From Streptomyces sp. LHD-70 (GTDB lineage Bacteria > Actinomycetota > Actinomycetes > Streptomycetales > Streptomycetaceae), in contig NZ_JAVIFW010000010.1 of assembly GCF_031157275.1 (NCBI RefSeq), positions 248,001 through 312,000 on the forward strand: 64,000 bases of DNA, written 5' to 3'. The translations under genes and the position numbers were made by a program. The notes under the pieces were generated by a model. That model worked only from the letters and a program-made list of their open reading frames with translations. It did no database searches and had not been told where the DNA came from. Below are positions 8,854-16,273 of the stretch, one piece after another (the stretch's first letter is position 1; each line of letters begins with the position of its first letter).

Positions 8854-10050
8854 ATGAGCAGGCCCGTAGTGCGCGACGTCTATGTCGTCGACGCCGTCCG
8901 CACCCCCATCGGAAAGTTCGGCGGCGCCCTCGCGTCCGTACGCCCGGACGACCTGGCCGCGCACGTGGTGCGCTCCCTCGTCGAGCGCACCCCGGACCTG
9001 GACCCGGCGCGCATCGACGACGTGGTGTTCGGCGACGCCAACGGCGCGGGCGAGGACAACCGGGACGTGGCCCGCATGGCGGTGCTGCTGGCCGGGCTCC
9101 CGGTGAGCGTGCCGGGCGTGACCGTCAACCGGCTGTGCGGCTCCGGCCTCGAAGCCGTCGTGCAGGCGGCCCGCGCGATCGCGCTCGGGGACGCGTCCGT
9201 GGCGATCGCGGGCGGCGTCGAGTCGATGTCCCGCGCCCCCTGGGTCCTGCAGAAGCCCGAACGCGCCTTCCCCGCGGGCCATCAGCAGCTGCACTCCACC
9301 ACCCTCGGCTGGCGGATGACCAACCCGGAGATGCCCGCCGAGTGGACCGTCGGCCTCGGCGAGGGCGCCGAACTCGTCGCGGACAAGCACAAGATCGACC
9401 GCGAACAGCAGGACGCCTTCGCCCTCGCCAGCCACCAGAAGGCCGCCAAGGCCTGGGCCGAGGGGCGCTACGACGGCGAGGTCGTCCCGTACGCGGGCGT
9501 CGACCTGGACCGCGACGAGTGCATCCGCGACGCCACCTCCCTGGACGCCCTCGCCAAGCTGAAGCCGTCCTTCCGCAAGGACGGCGGCACGGTCACTCCG
9601 GGCAACGCCTCCCCGCTCAACGACGGTGCTGCGGCGCTGCTCCTGGTCGACGAGGAGGGGCTGCGCGCCACCGGCCGTGAACCCCTCGCCCGGATCGGCG
9701 CATCGGCCGTCACCGGTATCGAGCCGCAGCTCTTCGGGCTCGGCCCGGTCGAGGCGGTGTGGCGGGCCCTGGACAGGGCGGGGCGCGGCTTCGCCGACCT
9801 CACCACCTTCGAGCTGAACGAGGCGTTCGCCGCGCAGGCCCTCGGCTGCCTCGCCGAGTGGCCGGAGCTCGACCCGCAGAAGGTCAACCCGCGCGGCGGC
9901 GCCATCGCCATCGGCCACCCGCTCGGCGCGTCCGGCGCGCGGCTCGCCGGCTCGGTGGCCCACCAGCTCGCCGCGGCGGGCTCGGGCACGGGCCTCGCGG
10001 CCCTGTGCATCGGTGTGGGGCAGGGGATCGCGCTGGTGCTTGAGCGGTAA
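8854..10050 (+). CDS. pcaF: acetyl-CoA C-acyltransferase (thiolase), PcaF-like
   Basis: A 398-residue type II thiolase. The acyl-accepting Cys95 is in VNRLCGSGLEAV, the catalytic His in GGAIAIGHPLGASGARL and the second Cys in ALCIGVGQG. The GANGAGEDNRDVARMA segment and GVESMSRAPWV match beta-ketoadipyl-CoA thiolases (PcaF/PaaJ), which release acetyl-CoA and succinyl-CoA in aromatic breakdown. The aldehyde dehydrogenase downstream fits an aromatic route, but no other pca genes are present, so a fatty-acid or acetoacetyl role remains possible. The start is preceded by AAGGAGCAGGG. The stop codon lies inside a 9-bp tandem repeat. Confidence 0.82.
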   Translation: MSRPVVRDVYVVDAVRTPIGKFGGALASVRPDDLAAHVVRSLVERTPDLDPARIDDVVFGDANGAGEDNRDVARMAVLLAGLPVSVPGVTVNRLCGSGLEAVVQAARAIALGDASVAIAGGVESMSRAPWVLQKPERAFPAGHQQLHSTTLGWRMTNPEMPAEWTVGLGEGAELVADKHKIDREQQDAFALASHQKAAKAWAEGRYDGEVVPYAGVDLDRDECIRDATSLDALAKLKPSFRKDGGTVTPGNASPLNDGAAALLLVDEEGLRATGREPLARIGASAVTGIEPQLFGLGPVEAVWRALDRAGRGFADLTTFELNEAFAAQALGCLAEWPELDPQKVNPRGGAIAIGHPLGASGARLAGSVAHQLAAAGSGTGLAALCIGVGQGIALVLER

Positions 10051-10081
10051 CTGCGGTAACTGCGGTAACTGCGGTAACTGC
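10046..10081. repeat. four tandem copies of a 9-bp unit at the thiolase stop codon
   Basis: GGTAACTGC is repeated four times without change. The first copy contains the thiolase TAA. Because the unit is three codons long, every copy adds another in-frame TAA, giving four stops in a row. The repeat lies just before the inverted repeat at 10090-10143. Confidence 0.9.
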
Positions 10082-10089
10082 GTTGACTC

Positions 10090-10143
10090 GTACGGGAGTT
10101 GAGCTCTGCTTGCGGCGCGTGCCGCAGGGCTTGACTCCCGTAC
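10090..10143 (+). terminator. nested hairpin after the thiolase gene
   Basis: Outer arms GTACGGGAGT (10090-10099) and ACTCCCGTAC (10134-10143) are perfect 10-bp complements. Inside them TGCGGC (10111-10116) and GCCGCA (10121-10126) form a second stem with a 4-base loop. It lies 40 bases past the thiolase stop and would end that transcript. The right arm overlaps a TTGACT hexamer (10131-10136), so it could also influence the start of the aldehyde dehydrogenase transcript. Confidence 0.5.
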
Positions 10144-10167
10144 CCCATGGTTAGGATGTTGCATCCT
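10131..10167 (+). promoter_or_regulatory. candidate promoter and palindromic operator of the aldehyde dehydrogenase gene
   Basis: TTGACT (10131-10136) and TAGGAT (10152-10157) resemble sigma-70-type -35 and -10 boxes, though the 15-base spacer is short. The -10 box overlaps a perfect palindrome, AGGATGTTGCATCCT (10153-10167, 6-bp arms around TTG). A repressor bound there would block the promoter. The ATGTTGCAT core resembles sites of GntR-type regulators of aromatic pathways, but no GntR gene is in the window. Confidence 0.4.
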
Positions 10168-10192
10168 GAACTAACTCGTTGAACGTAGAGCG

Positions 10193-10234
10193 TAGAACTA
10201 GAACTAGAACTAGAACTAGAACTAGATCTAGAAC
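10193..10234. repeat. seven tandem hexamers in the aldehyde dehydrogenase leader
   Basis: TAGAAC is repeated seven times, with the sixth copy changed to TAGATC. The array sits between the presumed promoter and the ATG at 10259, in the 5' leader or core promoter region. Hexamer arrays are prone to slippage, so copy number could vary between strains. Confidence 0.85.
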
Positions 10235-10258
10235 GTCGACGTCGAAACGGAGACCGGC

Positions 10259-11695
10259 ATGCCCCTGCTCGACCCGAAGACCTGGCAGCCCCACACGCTG
10301 CTCGGCGGTGCGCACACCGTCACCGAACCGGCGACGGGCGAGGAACTCGGGACGCTCGACCTCGCCGACGGCGACGACGTCACGGCGGCGGCCCGGGCCG
10401 CGCAGGCGGCACAGCGGGCCTGGGCGGCCACGCCGCACTTCGAGCGGGCCGCCGTACTGCGCCGGGCCGGCGACCTGTTCACCGCGCACGCCGACGAGCT
10501 GCGTGACTGGCTGGTCCGCGAGTCCGGATCCGTCCCCGGCAAGGCCGACTTCGAGCTGCACGTCGCCGCCCAGGAGTGCTACGAGGCCGCCGCCCTCGCC
10601 TCCCGCCCCGCCGGTCAGGTGCTGCCCAGCGAGGCGCCCCGGCTCTCGTACACGCGGCGCGTACCGGTCGGCGTGACCGGCGTGATCGCCCCGTTCAACG
10701 CCCCGCTGATCCTCTCCATCCGCTCCGTCGCCCCCGCCCTGGCCCTCGGCAACGCCGTCCTCCTGAAGCCCGACCCGCGCACCGCGGTCTGCGGCGGCCT
10801 CGCGCTCGGTGCCGTGTTCGCCGAGGCGGGCCTGCCGGAGGGGCTGCTGCACATCCTGCCCGGCGGCGCCGCGACCGGGCAGGCGCTGGTCGCCGACCCG
10901 CTCGTGCCCGTCATCTCCTTCACCGGTTCGACCGCGGCGGGCCGTGCCGTCGGGGAGGCCGCGGGGCGCCATCTCAAGCGCGCGCACCTGGAGTTGGGCG
11001 GCAACTCGGCCCTGCTCGTCCTCCAGGACGCCGACCTCGACGCGGTCATCTCCACCGCCGCCTGGGGCTCCTTCTTCCACCAGGGCCAGATCTGCATGAC
11101 GACCGGCCGCCACCTCGTGCACGCCTCGCTCTACGACGCGTACGTGGAGCGCCTCGCCGCCAAGGCCGACTCGCTCGCCGTCGGCGACCCGCACCGCGAG
11201 CCCGTGCACCTCGGCCCGCTCATCGACGCGGGCCAACTCGCCAAGGTGCACGGCCTGGTGGAGTCCTCCACGGCCGCAGGCGCCCGCCTCGCCGCGGGCG
11301 GCAGCCACGTGGGCCTCTGCTACCGGCCGACGGTGCTCGCGGACGTCGACGACGACACCCCCGCGTACCGCGAGGAGGTCTTCGGCCCCGTCGCGCCCGT
11401 ACGCGCCTTCCGCACCGAGGACGAGGCCGCCGCCCTCGCCGCCGCGAGCCCGTACGGACTCTCCCTCGGCATCGTCACCCGCGACACCGCGCGCGGCCTC
11501 GCCCTCGCCGAGCGCATCCCCACCGGCATCGCGCACATCAACGACCAGACGGTCAACGACGAGGCCGTCGCGCCCTTCGGCGGCATCGCGGCGTCCGGGA
11601 CCGGCGCGCGGTTCGGCGGCGAGGCCAACCTGGAGGCGTTCACCGAGCTGCGCTGGACGACGGTACGCGGGGACGCGGCGACGTACCCGTTCTGA
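10259..11695 (+). CDS. aldehyde dehydrogenase, benzaldehyde/vanillin dehydrogenase-like
   Basis: A 478-residue NAD(P)-dependent aldehyde dehydrogenase. The cofactor fold contains GVTGVIAPFNAPL and FTGSTAAGRAVGEAAG. The general base Glu is in LELGGNSALLVL, the nucleophile Cys in HQGQICMTTGR and the second Glu in EEVFGPVAPV. The HQGQICM context is characteristic of the aromatic aldehyde group (benzaldehyde, vanillin, salicylaldehyde) rather than betaine or aliphatic enzymes. A GGAG site lies 7 bases before the ATG. It has its own leader, with a palindrome and a hexamer array, and is followed by a strong terminator. The upstream thiolase gene suggests a role in aromatic catabolism. Confidence 0.88.
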   Translation: MPLLDPKTWQPHTLLGGAHTVTEPATGEELGTLDLADGDDVTAAARAAQAAQRAWAATPHFERAAVLRRAGDLFTAHADELRDWLVRESGSVPGKADFELHVAAQECYEAAALASRPAGQVLPSEAPRLSYTRRVPVGVTGVIAPFNAPLILSIRSVAPALALGNAVLLKPDPRTAVCGGLALGAVFAEAGLPEGLLHILPGGAATGQALVADPLVPVISFTGSTAAGRAVGEAAGRHLKRAHLELGGNSALLVLQDADLDAVISTAAWGSFFHQGQICMTTGRHLVHASLYDAYVERLAAKADSLAVGDPHREPVHLGPLIDAGQLAKVHGLVESSTAAGARLAAGGSHVGLCYRPTVLADVDDDTPAYREEVFGPVAPVRAFRTEDEAAALAAASPYGLSLGIVTRDTARGLALAERIPTGIAHINDQTVNDEAVAPFGGIAASGTGARFGGEANLEAFTELRWTTVRGDAATYPF

Positions 11696-11747
11696 GCCGC
11701 CCCTTCGTCGGGTGCCCCACGAGTGAGTGGGGTGCCCTACGCAATGC

Positions 11748-11790
11748 ACGAGTGCCGGGTCCGGAGACTTCCTCCGCACCCGGCACTCGT
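11748..11790. terminator. bidirectional terminator between aldehyde dehydrogenase and thioredoxin
   Basis: ACGAGTGCCGGGT (11748-11760) and ACCCGGCACTCGT (11778-11790) are perfect 13-bp complements around a 17-base loop. The hairpin lies between two converging genes. There is no long T-run, as usual for Streptomyces terminators. Confidence 0.8.
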
Positions 11791-11798
11791 ACGACGGA

Positions 11799-12203
11799 TC
11801 ACGCCTCGGGCTGCTGCGCCTCTTGGCCCTGCTGGCCCTGCTGCGCCTGCTCCTGGGCGATCTGCTTGCGCACCTCGACCATGTCGACGTTCCTGGCCTG
11901 GCCGATCACGTCCTCCAGAGCGTCCTCGGGCAGCGCACCGGGCTGCGCGAAGATCGCGACCTTGTCGCGGATGATCGCCAGCGTCGGGATCGACTGGATG
12001 CCGAAGGCCTGCGCAAGCTCCGGCTGCGCCTCGGTGTCGATCTTGCCGAAGACGAGGTCGGGGTGACGCTCGGACGCACCCTCGTAGACCGGGCCGAACT
12101 GGCGGCAAGGGCCGCACCAGGACGCCCAGAAGTCGATGAGGACGAAATCGTTCTCACTCACAATCTCGTCGAAGTTCTCCTTGGTGAGTTCCTGGGTGCT
12201 CAA
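11799..12203 (-). CDS. trxA: thioredoxin
   Basis: A 134-residue thioredoxin with the active site WCGPC (Cys30 and Cys33) in VLIDFWASWCGPCRQFGP and the cis-Pro in IQSIPTLAIIRD. It is 20-25 residues longer than typical thioredoxin because of a Gln/Glu/Ala-rich tail (AQEQAQQGQQGQEAQQPEA) of unknown purpose. It reduces protein disulfides in the cytoplasm using electrons from thioredoxin reductase, which is not in this window. A match to the SigR promoter consensus lies upstream (12249-12274), suggesting induction by thiol oxidation. Confidence 0.95.
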   Translation of the reverse strand: MSTQELTKENFDEIVSENDFVLIDFWASWCGPCRQFGPVYEGASERHPDLVFGKIDTEAQPELAQAFGIQSIPTLAIIRDKVAIFAQPGALPEDALEDVIGQARNVDMVEVRKQIAQEQAQQGQQGQEAQQPEA

Positions 12204-12248
12204 GTTGACCTACCTCTTCGCGGTCGGATGCGTCGTACTGCCCCGCAC

Positions 12249-12274
12249 AACGGCACGGATCAGCTCCCTATTCC
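12249..12274 (-). promoter_or_regulatory. SigR-type (thiol-oxidative stress) promoter for thioredoxin
   Basis: On the minus strand GGAAT (12274-12270) and GTT (12251-12249) are separated by exactly 18 bases. This is the Streptomyces SigR consensus GGAAT-N18-GTT known from trx operons. The -10 box is about 45 bases before the thioredoxin ATG, leaving room for a normal short leader. Confidence 0.65.
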
Positions 12275-12359
12275 GGTGCCTCCAGGCCCCCGGAACTTCA
12301 GGACACCGATGCCCCTGCCCCTGTGGCCCGCGCGCACACATACGGGAAGACTGGCGAGT

Positions 12360-13799
12360 ATGGGACAGCCACACGCAACAGCAGCGACCGAGTACGACGT
12401 CGTCGTCCTGGGTGCGGGCCCGGTCGGCGAGAACGTCGCCGAGCGCACCCGCGCGGCGGGCCTCAGCACCGCGATCGTGGAGAGCGAACTCGTCGGCGGC
12501 GAATGCTCCTACTGGGCGTGCATGCCGAGCAAGGCACTGCTGCGCCCCGTTATCGCGCGAGCGGACTCCCGCCGCGTGCCGGGCCTGCGCCAGGCGGTGC
12601 AGGGCCCCCTCGACGCGTCCGCGGTCCTGGCCCACCGGGACGCGTACACGAGCAACTGGAAGGACGACGGCCAGGTGGACTGGCTCGACTCCATCGGCGT
12701 GCGCCTCTACCGCGGCCAGGGCCGCCTCGACGGGCCGAAGCAGCTCAAGGTCACCTCGCCCGAGGGCGAGCACCACACCCTGAAGGCCCGGCACGCGGTC
12801 GTCGTCTGCACCGGCAGCCGCGCCGTCCTGCCCGACCTGCCGGGCCTTCCCGGCGCCCGCGCCTGGACCAGTCGGGAGGCGACGAGCGCGCACGCCGTGC
12901 CGGGCCGCCTCGCGGTGGTCGGCGGCGGAGTCGTCGGCACCGAGATGGCCACGGCCTGGCAGGGCCTCGGCGCCCAGGTCACGATGCTCGTACGCGGCGA
13001 GGGGCTGCTGCCCAGGATGGAGCCGTTCGCGGGCGAGCTGGTCGCCGACGCCCTGCGCGAGGCGGGCGCCGAGGTCCGCACCGGCGTCACCGTCACCTCG
13101 GTCGTCCGAGACGGCGACACCGTCACGCTCACCCTCCAGGACGGCGCGATGGTCGAAGCCGACGAGGTCCTCTTCGCCACCGGCCGCGCCCCCCGCACCG
13201 ACGGCATCGGCCTCCCGTCGGTGGGCCTGGCGGACGGCTCGTGGCTGAGCGTCGACGACAGCTGCCGGGTGGAGGGCAGCCGCTGGCTGTACGGGGTCGG
13301 CGACGTCAACCACCGCGCGCTCCTCACCCACCAGGGCAAGTACCAGGCCCGTATCGCCGGCGCCGCGATCGCCGCCCGCGCGGCCGGCACGCCGATCCTG
13401 GAGACGGACCGCTGGGGCGCCCACGCGGCCACCGCCGACCACGCCGCCGTACCGCAGGTCGTCTTCACCGACCCGGAGGTGGCCGCCGTCGGCCTCTCCG
13501 CCGCCGAGGCCGAGGCGATGGGCCACCGGGTCCGCGCGGTCGACCAGGACATGTCCGCGGTCGCGGGCGCCGGCCTCTACGCCGACGGCTACACGGGCCG
13601 CGCCCGCCTGGTCGTCGACCTGGACCGCGAGACCCTCCTCGGCGCGACCTTCGTGGGCCCGGGCGCGGGCGAACTGCTGCAGGCGGCGACGGTCGCGGTG
13701 GCCGGGGAGGTCCCGATCGAGCGGCTGTGGCACGCGGTGCCGGCGTACCCGACGATCAGTGAGGTGTGGTTGCGGTTGCTGGAGGGTTATCGGGGCTAG
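12360..13799 (+). CDS. FAD-dependent pyridine nucleotide-disulfide oxidoreductase, MerA/Lpd-like
   Basis: A 479-residue class I flavoprotein disulfide reductase. It has the FAD motif VVVLGAGPVGENVAE, redox-active cysteines in GGECSYWACMPSK (the CxxxxC spacing is kept), the NAD(P)H motif LAVVGGGVVGTEMA, and ATGRAPRTDG and GVGDVNHRALLTH segments. The C-terminal catalytic segment reads VPAYPTISE. In Lpd this is H-x-HPT-x-SE; a Tyr at this position is as in mercuric reductase. No MerA heavy-metal domain or paired Cys tail is present. The substrate may be a low-molecular-weight disulfide, dihydrolipoamide or a metal. It is divergent from thioredoxin, so a redox role is plausible. Confidence 0.85.
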   Translation: MGQPHATAATEYDVVVLGAGPVGENVAERTRAAGLSTAIVESELVGGECSYWACMPSKALLRPVIARADSRRVPGLRQAVQGPLDASAVLAHRDAYTSNWKDDGQVDWLDSIGVRLYRGQGRLDGPKQLKVTSPEGEHHTLKARHAVVVCTGSRAVLPDLPGLPGARAWTSREATSAHAVPGRLAVVGGGVVGTEMATAWQGLGAQVTMLVRGEGLLPRMEPFAGELVADALREAGAEVRTGVTVTSVVRDGDTVTLTLQDGAMVEADEVLFATGRAPRTDGIGLPSVGLADGSWLSVDDSCRVEGSRWLYGVGDVNHRALLTHQGKYQARIAGAAIAARAAGTPILETDRWGAHAATADHAAVPQVVFTDPEVAAVGLSAAEAEAMGHRVRAVDQDMSAVAGAGLYADGYTGRARLVVDLDRETLLGATFVGPGAGELLQAATVAVAGEVPIERLWHAVPAYPTISEVWLRLLEGYRG

Positions 13800-13903
13800 G
13801 CAAGTCCGAGGGGGTTTCCAGGCGCGGCCAGGCATTCCGCCCCGCTCTCGGCGTGCGGCTTCCATGTGGAAGACGGACTATGAAAGCGATGAGCGGAGTA
13901 GCC

Positions 13904-14668
13904 GTGACCAAGGAAATCCCAGCCCCGGCCACGGGCGATCTGGTCGTGCTGAGCAACGTCAACAAGCACTTCGGCGAGCTCCATGTTCTCCAGAACATCG
14001 ACCTGAGGATTGCCCGGGGTGAAGTCGTCGTCGTCATCGGGCCGTCCGGCGGCGGGAAGTCCACGCTGTGCCGCGCCATCAACCGCCTGGAGACCATCGA
14101 TTCCGGTGAGATCGTCATCGACGGAAAGCCCCTGCCCGCCGAAGGCCGCGAGCTGGCCGCATTGCGGGCCGATGTGGGCATGGTTTTCCAGTCCTTCAAC
14201 CTCTTCGCCCACAAAACCGTGCTGCACAACGTGACGCTCGGCCAGGTCAAGGTACGCAGGAAGGACAAGAAGGCCGCCGACGACCGGGCGCGCCGGCTTC
14301 TCGACCGGGTGGGTGTCGCCTCCCAGGCGGAGAAATACCCCGCGCAGCTCTCCGGTGGCCAGCAGCAACGCGTCGCGATCGCCCGCGCCCTTGCCATGGA
14401 CCCGAAGATCATGCTCTTCGACGAGCCGACCTCCGCACTCGACCCCGAGATGATCAACGAGGTTCTTGAGGTGATGCGGCAGCTCGCCCTTGACGGGATG
14501 ACCATGGTCGTCGTCACCCACGAAATGGGATTCGCCCGTTCGGCCGCCAACCGCGTGGTGTTCATGTCGGACGGCCGGATCGTGGAGGAGACAACGCCCG
14601 CTCAGTTCTTCAGTAATCCGAGCAGCGAGCGCGCCAAAGACTTCCTCTCGAAAATCCTGCACCACTGA
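13904..14668 (+). CDS. gluA: glutamate ABC transporter ATP-binding protein
   Basis: A polar amino-acid ABC ATPase: Walker A GPSGGGKSTL, Q-loop FQSFNLFAH, signature LSGGQQQRVAIARAL, Walker B MLFDEPTSALDP and the switch His in VVVTHEMGFARSA. The protein closely follows GluA of actinobacterial glutamate uptake systems. The GTG at 13904 has GGAG 6 bases upstream; in-frame ATGs at 13880 and 13889 are alternatives. It is the first gene of a four-gene gluABCD operon. It powers import through GluC and GluD, with substrate delivered by GluB. Confidence 0.93.
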   Translation: MTKEIPAPATGDLVVLSNVNKHFGELHVLQNIDLRIARGEVVVVIGPSGGGKSTLCRAINRLETIDSGEIVIDGKPLPAEGRELAALRADVGMVFQSFNLFAHKTVLHNVTLGQVKVRRKDKKAADDRARRLLDRVGVASQAEKYPAQLSGGQQQRVAIARALAMDPKIMLFDEPTSALDPEMINEVLEVMRQLALDGMTMVVVTHEMGFARSAANRVVFMSDGRIVEETTPAQFFSNPSSERAKDFLSKILHH

Positions 14669-14700
14669 TCCGGGGGCCTTGAGCACTAGGAATGGTCACC

Positions 14701-15537
14701 ATGAAGCCTCATAAGGTCACAGCCGCGGCGGCCGCCGCCGCGTTCGTGCTGTCCCTGGCCGCCGCCGGCTGTGGCTCGGAAGACGCCGCCGACACGAGCT
14801 CGGGCGACGAGAAGATCACCATCGGAATCAAGTTCGACCAGCCGGGCGTCGGTCTGAAGACCCCGGACGGCAAGTACACGGGCTTCGACGTCGACGTGGC
14901 CACGTACGTCGCCAAGGAGCTCGGACATGAGCCCGGCGACATCGAGTGGAAGGAAGCCAAGAGCGCCGACCGCGAGACGCTGCTCCAGCGCGGCGATGTC
15001 GACTTCATCGCCGCCTCGTACTCGATCACCCCCGAGCGCGAGCAGAAGGTCGACTTCGCCGGCCCCTACCTCCTGGCACACCAGGACGTCCTGATCCGGG
15101 CGGACGACAACACCATCAAGAAGCCCGCGGACCTCAACAACAAGAAACTCTGCTCGGTCACCGGCTCCACCTCGGCGCAGAACGTCAAGGACGAGATCGC
15201 GCCCAAGGCTCAACTGCAGGAGTACGGCGGGTACTCGGAGTGCCTGACCGGTCTGGAGAACAAGGTCATCGACGCCCTGACGACCGATGACTCGATTCTC
15301 GCCGGTTATGCGGCGCAGTCCGAGTTCAAGGGCAAGTTCAAGCTCGGCGGATTCAAGCTGAGCAATGAGAACTACGGAATCGGCGTCCAGAAGGGCAGCG
15401 AACTCAAGGCGCAGATCAACACCGCCCTGGAGAAGATGGTCGAGGACGGCTCCTGGGACGCGGCCGTGGAGAAGAACTTCGGCCCGGCCAATTACAAGAA
15501 CGAGCCCGCACCGAAGATCGGCACCATCGTCGACTGA
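14701..15537 (+). CDS. gluB: glutamate ABC transporter substrate-binding lipoprotein
   Basis: A 278-residue solute-binding protein with a lipoprotein signal (hydrophobic run then AAAGC, lipidated Cys near residue 23) and a family 3 fold: FTGFDVDVA-type segment (KYTGFDVDVATYVAKELG), DFIAASYSITPEREQKVDFAGPY and NYGIGVQKG. Two Cys (LCSV and ECLTG) may form the disulfide seen in actinobacterial GluB. AGGA lies 9 bases before the ATG at 14701; an ATG at 14692 is less well placed. It is located outside the membrane, where it captures glutamate for GluCD. Confidence 0.93.
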   Translation: MKPHKVTAAAAAAAFVLSLAAAGCGSEDAADTSSGDEKITIGIKFDQPGVGLKTPDGKYTGFDVDVATYVAKELGHEPGDIEWKEAKSADRETLLQRGDVDFIAASYSITPEREQKVDFAGPYLLAHQDVLIRADDNTIKKPADLNNKKLCSVTGSTSAQNVKDEIAPKAQLQEYGGYSECLTGLENKVIDALTTDDSILAGYAAQSEFKGKFKLGGFKLSNENYGIGVQKGSELKAQINTALEKMVEDGSWDAAVEKNFGPANYKNEPAPKIGTIVD

Positions 15538-15607
15538 AGCGGATACCCCACGGCGCGCCGCCCGGTAAGCGGCGCGCCTCGCTCTTCACTCACGCGGAAG
15601 GCGGGCC

Positions 15608-16273
15608 GTGTTCGACTTTCTCAAGGGTTACGACCTCCTTGCTGCCTTCTGGGTGACCGTGCAGCTCACCTTCTACGCCGCTGTCGGCTCCCTGATCTGG
15701 GGAACGGTCCTTGCCGCCATGCGCGTCAGCCCCGTGCCCCTGATGCGGGGCTTCGGCACCGCCTATGTCAACGTGGTCCGGAACATCCCGCTCACCGTGG
15801 TCATCGTCTTCACCTCGCTCGGCCTGTTCCAGACGCTCGGCGTCACGCTCGGCGCCGACGACTTCACGACGATCAACTTCCGGCTCGCCGTGCTCGGTCT
15901 GACGGCCTACACCTCGTCGTTCGTCTGTGAGGCGCTGCGGTCCGGAATCAACACGGTGCCCCTCGGCCAGACCGAGGCGGCGCGTGCCATCGGCCTGAAC
16001 TTCCCCCAGGTGCTGAGGCTCATCGTCCTTCCCCAGGCATTCCGTTCCGTGGTGGGGCCGCTGGCGAGCGTGCTGATCGCCCTGACCAAGAACACCACCG
16101 TGGCCGCCGCGATCGGTGTGGCCGAGGCCGCGGCGCTGATGCGGGTCATGATCGAGAACGAGGCCCAACTCATCCTCATCTCCGCCCTTTTCGCGTTCGG
16201 ATTCATCTGCCTCACCCTCCCGACCGGACTGTTCCTCGGCTGGGTGAGCAAGAAGGCGTCGGTGCGGCGATGA
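15608..16273 (+). CDS. gluC: glutamate ABC transporter permease GluC
   Basis: A 221-residue HisM-type permease with about five membrane segments. The cytoplasmic coupling loop is EALRSGINTVPLGQTEAARAIGLNFPQVLRLIVLPQAFRSV (the EAA loop). It starts with GTG, with GCGGAAGGCGG upstream. It pairs with GluD to form the channel and overlaps the gluD start by 4 bases, so the two are translationally coupled. Confidence 0.93.
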   Translation: MFDFLKGYDLLAAFWVTVQLTFYAAVGSLIWGTVLAAMRVSPVPLMRGFGTAYVNVVRNIPLTVVIVFTSLGLFQTLGVTLGADDFTTINFRLAVLGLTAYTSSFVCEALRSGINTVPLGQTEAARAIGLNFPQVLRLIVLPQAFRSVVGPLASVLIALTKNTTVAAAIGVAEAAALMRVMIENEAQLILISALFAFGFICLTLPTGLFLGWVSKKASVRR

